Origin: Stygiobacter electus
GTDB taxonomy: Bacteria; Bacteroidota; Ignavibacteria; Ignavibacteriales; Melioribacteraceae
Reading direction: 5' to 3'
NCBI GenBank assembly: GCA_029210465.1
Contig: JARGDL010000006.1
Coordinates: forward strand, 62,001-126,000
DNA length: 64,000 nt
Each line of letters opens with the position of its first letter. Position 1 is the first letter of the stretch. The notes below the pieces were generated by a model. It was not told the DNA's origin and did no database searches. It saw nothing but the letters and a program-made list of their open reading frames with translations. The position numbers and the translations under genes are program-made. This document shows, piece by piece, positions 9,712 through 17,478 of the stretch.

Positions 9712-11052
9712 AATCATTTTTATTGTTTGTGTTTTTTGACCTGTACTTATTTTCAAGAAATATACACCTGAAGATAAACCAAACTTATCAGCATTTAATA
9801 TAAAAGAATATTCGCCTTGATATTTAAACTCATCAAACAAAACTATTTTTTCCCCAAGCAGATTAATTAACTCCAATTTTACGTTTAAATTTTGTTTTAG
9901 AGAATATCTTATTATTGTCTCAGCATTAAAAGGATTGGGATAATTTTGATGTAAAGTAAAACTAAAAGATAAATGGTCATTTTCAACCATTAATGGATTT
10001 GAAAACTTTTTTTCAATTAAATTCCATAGTTCACTTCGATCACCATCATAGCCTAAAGCCCAAATTCCAATTCCTTTTAATTTTTTTTGAATTGCAAAAT
10101 CATATTTTAGCCCCAAACTTTTCTCATCATCATACCAAATCTGATTCCATTTAGTATCAAACCATCTTATCCATGGTGTTTGTGAAATGGTATCCCATAA
10201 TTTTTCATAATTAAAATAATATTTAACAATTTGTTTATATGTTAAGTAACCCATCCATTCTTTATTTGCTTTTGAAGTATCAACTTTGGTGTAAGGATTT
10301 TTCTCTTTTGTTTTCCAATAATTACCATAATAAGGAACGCCCAAGATTAATTTTTCAGGCTGAGCTTTAACTATATTAGAGTAATCCACTTCAAATGATT
10401 TAGTTATGTTAAAAAATGTTCCTGTTAAAGGTGAAGATGGAGCTGTAAAATCATTCCAACTTCCATAATAATCGTAACACATTATGAACAAATAATCACA
10501 AATTTGTACCATCGTTTCGAAATTCCAATTGCCAATTTTTATAGCTGGTGCTGCAAATGATAATTCCAAGTTTGGTTTTATTTGATTTAAATACTTTTTC
10601 AAGTCACTTAGAAAATTTATTAAATTAATATTTTTATCTTCATCATTAAGATTTTCAAAATCGATATTAATTCCAGCAAAGTTATAATTTTTAAATCTGC
10701 TCTCAATGTTTTTAAATAAATTAGTTTTAGAATTATTGTTGGTAAAAAGTTTATGAATTTGTTCAGGTGAAAAATTTGTGATGGATAAAATTAATTTTAC
10801 ATTATTTTTTTCTGCGTTAGTTAAAACATCATTCCATGGCCAGTTTAATGGATCTTTTAAATTTCCTAATGAATCAGCTTCAAATGAAAAAACAGCTAAA
10901 TGCGTAATTAAATTATATTGAATATAATTTGCAGAACCTTGAGTATATTCCCACCAAGGCAGATATCCAAAAATAGTTTTATTTAGTTTGTTGGAATTTT
11001 GAGCAAATAGATTTAATGATATTATTGTCAATAATAAAAATTTTTTAATCAT
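9700..11052 (-). CDS. Secreted GH18-like glycosidase (YaaH-type) with T9SS sorting domain
   Basis: Signal peptide (about 1-18), then a GH18-type barrel. The catalytic strand reads A-G-I-N-I-D-F-E-N with D131 and the acid/base E133. The Asn in place of the middle Asp is the form seen in spore-cortex-hydrolase relatives of YaaH/SleL rather than classical chitinases, so a muropeptide or chitin-like substrate is plausible. Residues ~360-450 form a T9SS C-terminal sorting domain (Q-N-Y-P-N-P-F-N, ending in K-M-I-L-L-R). The protein is therefore expected outside the cell or on its surface. No Shine-Dalgarno sequence is evident before the ATG at 11052. Confidence 0.88.
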   Translation of the reverse strand: MIKKFLLLTIISLNLFAQNSNKLNKTIFGYLPWWEYTQGSANYIQYNLITHLAVFSFEADSLGNLKDPLNWPWNDVLTNAEKNNVKLILSITNFSPEQIHKLFTNNNSKTNLFKNIESRFKNYNFAGINIDFENLNDEDKNINLINFLSDLKKYLNQIKPNLELSFAAPAIKIGNWNFETMVQICDYLFIMCYDYYGSWNDFTAPSSPLTGTFFNITKSFEVDYSNIVKAQPEKLILGVPYYGNYWKTKEKNPYTKVDTSKANKEWMGYLTYKQIVKYYFNYEKLWDTISQTPWIRWFDTKWNQIWYDDEKSLGLKYDFAIQKKLKGIGIWALGYDGDRSELWNLIEKKFSNPLMVENDHLSFSFTLHQNYPNPFNAETIIRYSLKQNLNVKLELINLLGEKIVLFDEFKYQGEYSFILNADKFGLSSGVYFLKISTGQKTQTIKMILLR

Positions 11053-11091
11053 ATATTTTTTTAAAGTAAAGATAAGTCAGAAGTAGATAAT

Positions 11092-11118
11092 AAAAAACCC
11101 CGATTTCTCGGGGTTTAT
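11092..11118 (-). terminator. Intrinsic terminator of the TonB receptor gene
   Basis: A strong hairpin with stem AAACCCCGA / TCGGGGTTT and a 4-nt loop is followed on the minus strand by six T residues. It lies about 20 bp after the stop of the TonB-dependent receptor gene and separates it from the GH18-like gene. Confidence 0.9.
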
Positions 11119-11133
11119 TTGACAAATTAATTA

Positions 11134-13695
11134 TTATAATTCGTCGTAACCCTCCTCAATTCTTTTTTGTCTTTCTTGTTCCATTATTCTTGATTTTGTA
11201 TCTAATCTGTAAGTGATACCAAGGTTTATAATTCTTGAATCGAATAATCTTTTATTGACACTTGTAAAATTTGAAGCAGTAGTAGTGGTGTTAAATTTTC
11301 TTGTATTAAAAATATCAGAAGCTCTAAGAGTTAAACTAAGTTGACCATCCATAAAATCTTTACGAAGCATTAAATCCATCCAATATAATTCTTGAATTTT
11401 TGTTTGAGTTGCAGCACCAAAGAAACCACCGAAATCACCACCGCCTCCACGCATTCCACCACCACCTCCTCCTGAAAATCCACCAAAGCCACCCATCATC
11501 AACATAATTGACGGTGAATTATAAAATATCATCGATTGTAATGTAAATCCCTGCCCTAATGTCATCTGTGAATTAATCATTGTTCTCCAACTTGAACTTT
11601 CTCTTGTTCCTCCAAGAGTTCCTTTATCTTCAACCTTATTTGTGTAATATGAAATTGTTCCATTTAATTTCCACCAATCACCTATTGGTTGTGTTAGAAT
11701 AAAATCAACTCCATAAGATGATCCTTTTGAAACATTTTCATAAGTCGAATAAGTAATACCGTTAGGTTGCAAAGTTGAAATTGTACTTATCAAGTTAGAG
11801 CTTGTTCTGTAATAAACATTTGTTACTAAACCTGTTTTATTAAATAATGTTGAGTAACCAGCTTCAATAGAATTAAAGAATTGTGGTTTTAAGTTTGGAT
11901 TACCTTTTACAATATTTAACGAATCTGATTTATCTTCATAAGGATTTAATTGATTATTGCGCGGTCTGTCAATTCTTCGACTATAACTAATTGTAATCTC
12001 ATCAAAATCAGAAAATGAATATCTTAAATGTGCAGTTGGATACAATTCAAAATATTTACTTGTGAAATTTGAACTAGAAGTTATTACTTCACCATTGATT
12101 ACAGCTTGTTCTGCACGTAAACCAAATTGAAAGGTAAACTTATCAATAGCATTTGAGTAAATTCCATACAAAGCATATAGTTGTTCTTTATAATCATAAT
12201 GGTTTAAACTATTAATCATCCAATCATTTAATGAATTACTAAAATTGAAATAATCATTAAACATCTTTAAATCGCGTACTAAACCTCTCATACCGACTTC
12301 AACTTTTCCCCAACTGTTGAGAGGATGATTATAATCAACTTCAAAATTCAACATTTTATTGGAATTATCAGAAGTTGTTTTTTGTAAAGATGGAGCTAAA
12401 GAGTTTGATTGCAAATTGACAAAATAATTTTGTTGAATATTTGAAAAGTTTGTCATTGAACTATTAGAATACAACAAATCAGCTGTTAATTCTTGAGCTT
12501 TATTTTCAAATGTTTTTTTATAACTGAGTGTGTAATTTGATGAGCCATTATTTCTATCAGAATTACTAACTCTGTTAAAATGACTATCTAAAACATTTTG
12601 TGAGTTATAATTTTTACTTTCGTTACTATTATAAGAATCAAAACCACCGAAGCGTTGCTGTGTAGATAATGTTAAATATTCCTTTTCAGTGAAATAATAA
12701 TCACTCCCAATATTAAATGAATTAATTTTCATTTTATTTGTATTAGAGGAATTTTGGTCAAGAACACTAGTCAGCCCATTAAAATCACTATTTCTAACTG
12801 TTGAACCATTGCTGTTGAAATTAAAGAATCTTCCATCATAACTTCCAAATAAATTAAAATTTTCACCTCTCAAATTTCCGTTAACAGAAGTACTATACCT
12901 TCCTTTTGTCCCGGCATTAGCCATTATACTTCCATTAACACCAAGATTAGATTTCTTTTTTAGTACAACATTAATAATTCCAGCCGTTCCTTGTGGATCA
13001 TATTTTGCAGATGGATTTGTTACCAATTCAATTGACTCAATTTGACTTGCAGGAATTTGAGCTAAAACATCAGAGCCGCTGAATCCCGCCATTTCTGCTG
13101 GTCTACCATCAACTAAAACAGTTATGTTGCTATTTCCTCTAACTGAAACACCACCGTCAGCATCAACTTGTACTGCTGGTAAATTCTGAACAACGTCAAT
13201 TGCAGTTCCACCAGAATTCGCAAGATTTTTGTCAACATTATAAACTTTTTTATCTATGTTATAATTCATTTGTTCTCGCTCAGAAGATACAACAACTTCA
13301 TTCATGTTTACATTTTTAGGATTAAGTTTAATATTATTATAAATAAAACTTGTTTGGTTTTGACGTACATTAATTGAATCAAATCTTTTTGTTGCATAAC
13401 CGATGTATGATATTTTCATAAAATATTTTCCCATCAGCAGTTTATCTATATTAAATTGTCCATCTGAATTTGTAACTGTTCCATTCGCTACAGTCGAATC
13501 TTTCCATCTGTAAATAACCACGTTAGCATATTCAATGGGTTGATTGGTTTGAGCATCTACAACTTTACCGGAGACTGATCCTATTGCTTGAATTCTGACT
13601 GGTGGGGTGTTTCTTTGTTCAATATTTCTTTGGTTTTGTGCATTTACTATTGTTAAGGTAAATAATACAAATAGAATAATTTTGATTGAATTCAT
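11134..13695 (-). CDS. TonB-dependent receptor / outer-membrane barrel with carboxypeptidase-like domain
   Basis: I start at the ATG at 13695, preceded by AGGAG and opening a clear signal peptide (to V-N-A-Q); a start 16 codons upstream would bury the signal peptide. The 853-residue protein has a carboxypeptidase-regulatory-like domain (G-K-V-V-D-A-Q-T-N-Q-P-I) after a short Arg/Gln-rich linker. A plug-like domain follows (V-Q-N-L-P-A-V-Q, then V-L-V-D-G-R-P), then a long barrel of the outer-membrane receptor family 3 type. The barrel contains a Gly-rich loop (many G with F, M and R). The C-terminus D-E-L is charged rather than aromatic. No SusD partner is adjacent, so the substrate is unknown. 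A terminator follows. Confidence 0.88.
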   Translation of the reverse strand: MNSIKIILFVLFTLTIVNAQNQRNIEQRNTPPVRIQAIGSVSGKVVDAQTNQPIEYANVVIYRWKDSTVANGTVTNSDGQFNIDKLLMGKYFMKISYIGYATKRFDSINVRQNQTSFIYNNIKLNPKNVNMNEVVVSSEREQMNYNIDKKVYNVDKNLANSGGTAIDVVQNLPAVQVDADGGVSVRGNSNITVLVDGRPAEMAGFSGSDVLAQIPASQIESIELVTNPSAKYDPQGTAGIINVVLKKKSNLGVNGSIMANAGTKGRYSTSVNGNLRGENFNLFGSYDGRFFNFNSNGSTVRNSDFNGLTSVLDQNSSNTNKMKINSFNIGSDYYFTEKEYLTLSTQQRFGGFDSYNSNESKNYNSQNVLDSHFNRVSNSDRNNGSSNYTLSYKKTFENKAQELTADLLYSNSSMTNFSNIQQNYFVNLQSNSLAPSLQKTTSDNSNKMLNFEVDYNHPLNSWGKVEVGMRGLVRDLKMFNDYFNFSNSLNDWMINSLNHYDYKEQLYALYGIYSNAIDKFTFQFGLRAEQAVINGEVITSSSNFTSKYFELYPTAHLRYSFSDFDEITISYSRRIDRPRNNQLNPYEDKSDSLNIVKGNPNLKPQFFNSIEAGYSTLFNKTGLVTNVYYRTSSNLISTISTLQPNGITYSTYENVSKGSSYGVDFILTQPIGDWWKLNGTISYYTNKVEDKGTLGGTRESSSWRTMINSQMTLGQGFTLQSMIFYNSPSIMLMMGGFGGFSGGGGGGMRGGGGDFGGFFGAATQTKIQELYWMDLMLRKDFMDGQLSLTLRASDIFNTRKFNTTTTASNFTSVNKRLFDSRIINLGITYRLDTKSRIMEQERQKRIEEGYDEL

Positions 13696-13786
13696 ATTCT
13701 CCTTTTTATTTAATTCCTGATAACTAAACAATACATTTTTCAATTTGGTTTAATTAGGACGAATAAATTTTATAATAGTTTTAAAA

Positions 13787-13817
13787 TAAAAAATCCGCTT
13801 ATAGAAGCGGATTTTTT
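13787..13817 (-). terminator. Intrinsic terminator of the T9SS protein gene at 13835-15184
   Basis: Stem AATCCGCTT / AAGCGGATT with a 4-nt loop, followed on the minus strand by a run of T. It lies about 20 bp past the stop codon of the T9SS protein and upstream of the TonB receptor gene, so the two genes are separate transcripts. Confidence 0.88.
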
Positions 13818-13834
13818 TGATTAATTGAGAATTG

Positions 13835-15184
13835 TTATTTCACCAGCAACATTTTTCTAGTCTGTAAAAATTTTCCTGTTTGTAATTTATAAATATAAAT
13901 ACCACTTGATAATTTTGAAGCATCAAATTTAACCTCATAATTTCCTGCAGATTGTATTTCATTAACAAGTGTAGCAACTTCGTTACCAAGAATATCAAAA
14001 ACTTTCAGTGTTACAAGATAGTCGTTGTTCGACTGTTCTGCATTTTGAAGTATGACAGCAGGTAATGTATATTTTATCGTAGTCGTTGGATTAAATGGAT
14101 TTGGATAATTTTGTTTAAGTATAAAATTTTGTGGTGTATCAATATCAACTTCAACAATGCTACTACATTCAAATGTGCCATCAAAATCAATTTGCTTTAA
14201 TTTATATTGTACTTTTCCACTTGGTGGATTAACATCAACAAATGTATAATCTTTTGATGAGTTGCTATTGCCATGTCCATGAACAAAACCAATTTTTTCC
14301 CAACCTTTTTCGGACAAAGCAAGCTTTGTCCCTACAATATTCCGTTCGATTTCAAAGCCGTAATTATTTACTTCTGTAGCAGTTGACCAGTTAAGTTTAA
14401 CATTGTTATAATATAAATCAGCAGTAAAAGATGTAAGTTGAACTGGAAGTGGAGCTTGAGACCATGAATCAGAGACACGAATTCCATCAATTTGCATGTC
14501 CCCTGATTTGGCATTTTGCCTAAATTGTAAAAGTGCTATATCTGTTGCATCGCTACCAGATGAAATTGAAATATCTGGACTAGGTTCTACCCCTGATAAA
14601 TTTGGGTTGATCCATAATTTTACAATATCATTATTTGAACCGGAAACAAATGTATAAGATGTAACAAATAAGTATGTTGTATTAATATCTAATTCAGTAG
14701 AAAACCATTGCAAACTTGTAGAACTAGCCTTAGCTAATCCTACATTAAATTTTGATGAATTACTCCCTTGTCTAACATAAATAAAATTTCTAATATTTGA
14801 CATCGTATCGTTTTGGGAATTAAAGAAATAATCTCCATTAGATGTATTTATATCCATGTCTGAGGTAGAGGTAACATTTATTAAAAATGAAAAGTAAACA
14901 GTTATACCAACAGTATATTGCTTAGTAAACTTTCTATAAACACCAGATCTTCCTGAAGCACCACCGTCCAATATAATTAAATTACCAATATCTGATGATG
15001 AATAATTTAAATAATTTAAATTGCCAAAACTTACTTGTATATCAGTACTTCCAGTTGGAGATTCAACCCAATTTGAAGTATTAACAGTTAAAGTTCCAGT
15101 GCTATAATCAAAATTTTCTTCTAAAAAAAGTGTTTGAGAATAAACCAAAGATGTGATCGTTAAAAGAAGTAAAATATTTTTCAT
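13835..15184 (-). CDS. T9SS-exported protein with jelly-roll-like domain, Fn3-like domain and sorting domain
   Basis: Signal peptide (about 1-16), preceded by a perfect AGGAGG. Residues ~20-240 are rich in beta-strand with no catalytic motif I can recognise, and resemble a LamG/jelly-roll ligand-binding domain. Residues ~245-345 are the Fn3-like linker common before sorting domains (P-V-Q-L-T-S-F-T-A, N-N-Y-G-F-E-I-E-R). The T9SS sorting domain (~350-449) has Q-N-Y-P-N-P-F-N-P and ends K-M-L-L-V-K. Two oddities: a REP palindrome is embedded in frame in the Fn3-like domain (residues 284-292), and the sorting domain has an extra ~10-residue loop (A-V-I-L-Q-N-A-E-Q-S-N-N) that looks like a decayed copy of another repeat. 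Function unknown. Confidence 0.85.
   Translation of the reverse strand: MKNILLLLTITSLVYSQTLFLEENFDYSTGTLTVNTSNWVESPTGSTDIQVSFGNLNYLNYSSSDIGNLIILDGGASGRSGVYRKFTKQYTVGITVYFSFLINVTSTSDMDINTSNGDYFFNSQNDTMSNIRNFIYVRQGSNSSKFNVGLAKASSTSLQWFSTELDINTTYLFVTSYTFVSGSNNDIVKLWINPNLSGVEPSPDISISSGSDATDIALLQFRQNAKSGDMQIDGIRVSDSWSQAPLPVQLTSFTADLYYNNVKLNWSTATEVNNYGFEIERNIVGTKLALSEKGWEKIGFVHGHGNSNSSKDYTFVDVNPPSGKVQYKLKQIDFDGTFECSSIVEVDIDTPQNFILKQNYPNPFNPTTTIKYTLPAVILQNAEQSNNDYLVTLKVFDILGNEVATLVNEIQSAGNYEVKFDASKLSSGIYIYKLQTGKFLQTRKMLLVK
14021..14057. repeat. Decayed palindromic repeat inside a sorting-domain coding region
   Basis: This stretch matches, with substitutions, one unit of the palindrome family expanded at 57139-57406, including GTTCGAC near the left and TATGACAG at the right. 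The flanking bases (ACAAGATAGTC on the left, GGTA-TGTATATTTTAT on the right) align with the flanks of the array in the amidase gene, so both paralogous sorting domains carry repeat DNA at the same place. Confidence 0.6.
14309..14336 (-). repeat. REP element (type B) embedded in frame in a coding region
   Basis: Contains the exact 20-bp palindrome GGACAAAGCAAGCTTTGTCC followed by CTACA, identical to the B elements of the array at 52719-54282, including the TTC just before it. On the coding strand it encodes V-G-T-K-L-A-L-S-E, inserted between R-N-I and K-G-W-E-K-I-G-F of the Fn3-like domain. The reading frame is kept and no stop is introduced. Confidence 0.9.
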
Positions 15185-15306
15185 ATCCCCTCCTTAAATA
15201 ATTTTTAGTATCCTTTCATTTTTGTTTATGGAATTATTTTGAATGATTATTTGTTTTCAAATTAATAAATATTTGTTTTAAATAAAACTAAATTTCAATT
15301 AATTAT

Positions 15307-15936
15307 ATGAGAATTAAAAGATCTATTTTATTATTTATAATTGTTGTTTTTATCAGTAACTGTAATGCTAAAAATGATTATGAGGTAAAAATGATTGATA
15401 CAACAGGTTTATCAATTGCGACTTTTGGTTCAGGATGTTTTTGGTGTACCGAAGCCGTTTTTGAAAGAGTGAAAGGTGTTAAAAAGGTTATTAGCGGTTA
15501 TAGCGGAGGTAATGTTCCCAATCCTACTTATGAAGCTGTTTGTACTGGTTTAACTAATCATGCTGAATGCGTTCAAATATATTTTAATGAAAATGAAGTT
15601 TCTTATACTCAATTGTTAGAAATATTTTTTAAGACACACGACCCAACATCTTTAAATAAGCAAGGTGCTGATGTTGGAACTCAATATCGTTCTGTTATTT
15701 TTTATCATGATGAAAATCAAAAACATATTGCTGAAGAGATAAAGAATAAATTAGATGAGGAAAAAATCTGGGATAAACCAATTGTAACTGAAATTGTACC
15801 TTTCAAAAAGTTTTATGAAGCTGAAGATTATCATCAAAATTATTATGAGAAAAATCCTTATCAAGGTTATTGTGCTTTTGTAATTACTCCAAAAATTGAA
15901 AAGTTTGAAAAAGTCTTTAAAGATTACTTAAAGTAA
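15307..15936 (+). CDS. msrA: Peptide methionine (S)-S-oxide reductase, exported lipoprotein form
   Basis: MsrA repairs oxidised methionine using a catalytic Cys. The signature G-C-F-W-C-T-E-A-V-F is present, with the nucleophilic Cys in G-C-F-W, as are the H-D-P-T and G-x-x-Y-R-S motifs; a possible resolving Cys lies near the C-terminus in Q-G-Y-C-A-F. Unlike the cytosolic enzyme, it begins with a hydrophobic signal sequence ending in a lipobox-like I-S-N-C (Cys at ~19), so it is probably a lipid-anchored periplasmic repair enzyme. No Shine-Dalgarno sequence is evident. The stop codon TAA shares its last base with the first unit of a heptad repeat. Confidence 0.95.
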   Translation: MRIKRSILLFIIVVFISNCNAKNDYEVKMIDTTGLSIATFGSGCFWCTEAVFERVKGVKKVISGYSGGNVPNPTYEAVCTGLTNHAECVQIYFNENEVSYTQLLEIFFKTHDPTSLNKQGADVGTQYRSVIFYHDENQKHIAEEIKNKLDEEKIWDKPIVTEIVPFKKFYEAEDYHQNYYEKNPYQGYCAFVITPKIEKFEKVFKDYLK

Positions 15937-16049
15937 TTGCAAATTGATAATTGCGAATTGCAAATTGATTTAAATAATTTTTCCCTCTGCATTCAAATAT
16001 AATTATCAATTCGCAATTATCAATTATAAATTCTACATTATACATTCTA
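15936..16049. repeat. Heptanucleotide tandem repeats between msrA and gltD
   Basis: Five consecutive heptads of the form ATTGNNN start on the last base of the msrA stop (15936-15970). After a spacer with more ATT-GATAA-like sequence, two CATTNTA heptads (16036-16049) lie inside the 3' end of gltD and supply its last codons. The same repeat classes occur at 41305, 43430, 56712, 56858 and 61322. Confidence 0.85.
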
Positions 16050-17478
16050 CACTAAGATACTCGTGCACTGCGTTTGCACATTTTCTTCCTTCTGCAATTG
16101 CCCAAACTACTAATGATTGTCCACGACGCATATCACCACATGCAAATACATTTGGAATTGATGTTTGAAATGGATTTTCATTATCTGCAAAATTTGCTTT
16201 AACATTTCCACGTTGATCTAACTCCAGTCCAAGTTCAACTAACTGAGAAATTAATCCATTTGGTTCGGGTTGTAAAAATCCAGCAGCGATTAAAACTAAA
16301 TCTGCTTTTAACTGAAATTCAGTTCCTTCTATGTTGGTAATTTTTCCATTTTCAAATTTTGTTTTAATACAGTTGAGCACAGTTACTTCATCATTTTCAT
16401 TGCCTTTGAAAGATAAAGTATTCACACTCCACAATCTTTCACAACCTTCTTCGTGTGATGTTGAAGTTCTCAAAATGTTGGGCCAATAAGGCCATGGTGC
16501 AGCTTCATTTCTTTTTTGCGGAGGCATTGGCAGTAATTCAATTTGAGTTACAGATTCAGCTCCCTGACGATTTGCAGTTCCGACACAATCTGCACCTGTA
16601 TCTCCACCACCAATTACAACAACCTTTTTCCCTTTTGCTGAAATTTTATTATCTCTTTGTAAACCAGCAACAACTTTATTTTGATCAATTAAAAATTCGA
16701 GAGCAAAATGAATTCCTTTTAAATTTCTTCCTGGGACATTTATATCACGCGGTTTTTCACATCCACCTGCAAGCACAATAACATCATTCTTATTTAATAA
16801 TTCTTTTACATGAATATCTTTTCCGACATTTACATTTGTCTTAAATGTTACGCCTTCAATTTGCATTTGAATTATTCTTCGGTCAATTACATTTTTTTCT
16901 AATTTAAAATCAGGAATTCCATAACGAAGCAATCCACCAACTTTATCATTTTTTTCAAAAACGGTAACCTGATGACCAGCACGACAAAGTTGTTGAGCCG
17001 CAGCCAATCCAGCCGGACCACTTCCAACGACTGCAATTTTTTTATCTGTTGCAACAATTGGAATTCTTGGCTTTACCCAATCTTCTTCAAAAGCTTTATC
17101 AATTATTGTTCTTTCAATTGCTTTAATTGAAACTGGATTTGCATTTATTCCTAAAGTGCAAGCTGTTTCACATGGTGCAGGGCAAAGTCTTCCGGTAAAT
17201 TCAGGGAAATTATTTGTTGAATGAAGATTTACCAATGCCGCTTTCATGTGTCCTTTATAAACTAAATCATTCCATTCAGGAATATAATTTCCAAGCGGGC
17301 AACCAGTTTCACCATGGCAAAATGGAATTCCGCAATCCATGCATCTTGCTGTTTGTGTTTTTACTTCTTCTGATGAAAAACGAAATTCAAATTCTTTGAA
17401 ATTATTTTTTCTTTCTTCAACAGATTTTTTATGTAATGTTTTTCTTTCGTATTCTAAAAATCCAGTCGGTTTACCCAT
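16033..17478 (-). CDS. gltD: Glutamate synthase, small (beta) subunit
   Basis: NADPH-oxidising subunit that passes electrons to GltB for making glutamate from glutamine and 2-oxoglutarate. The N-terminal Cys clusters (C-M-D-C-G-I-P-F-C and C-P-A-P-C-E-T-A-C) bind Fe-S centres. The FAD site is [10 protein letters not shown] and the NADPH site [11 protein letters not shown]. Length (481) is normal. The start overlaps the end of gltB by 8 bp and has AAGGAG 9 bp upstream, within gltB. The last residues V-E-C-I-M and the stop are encoded by a heptad repeat rather than by conserved family sequence. Confidence 0.97.
   Translation of the reverse strand: MGKPTGFLEYERKTLHKKSVEERKNNFKEFEFRFSSEEVKTQTARCMDCGIPFCHGETGCPLGNYIPEWNDLVYKGHMKAALVNLHSTNNFPEFTGRLCPAPCETACTLGINANPVSIKAIERTIIDKAFEEDWVKPRIPIVATDKKIAVVGSGPAGLAAAQQLCRAGHQVTVFEKNDKVGGLLRYGIPDFKLEKNVIDRRIIQMQIEGVTFKTNVNVGKDIHVKELLNKNDVIVLAGGCEKPRDINVPGRNLKGIHFALEFLIDQNKVVAGLQRDNKISAKGKKVVVIGGGDTGADCVGTANRQGAESVTQIELLPMPPQKRNEAAPWPYWPNILRTSTSHEEGCERLWSVNTLSFKGNENDEVTVLNCIKTKFENGKITNIEGTEFQLKADLVLIAAGFLQPEPNGLISQLVELGLELDQRGNVKANFADNENPFQTSIPNVFACGDMRRGQSLVVWAIAEGRKCANAVHEYLSVECIM

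Noticed and set aside
13696..13743. Upstream start for the TonB-dependent receptor
   Set aside because: It would put 16 residues before the signal peptide, while the internal ATG at 13695 has AGGAG just upstream.
16455..16781. 108-codon plus-strand frame inside gltD
   Set aside because: Antisense to a strongly conserved gene, with no independent support.
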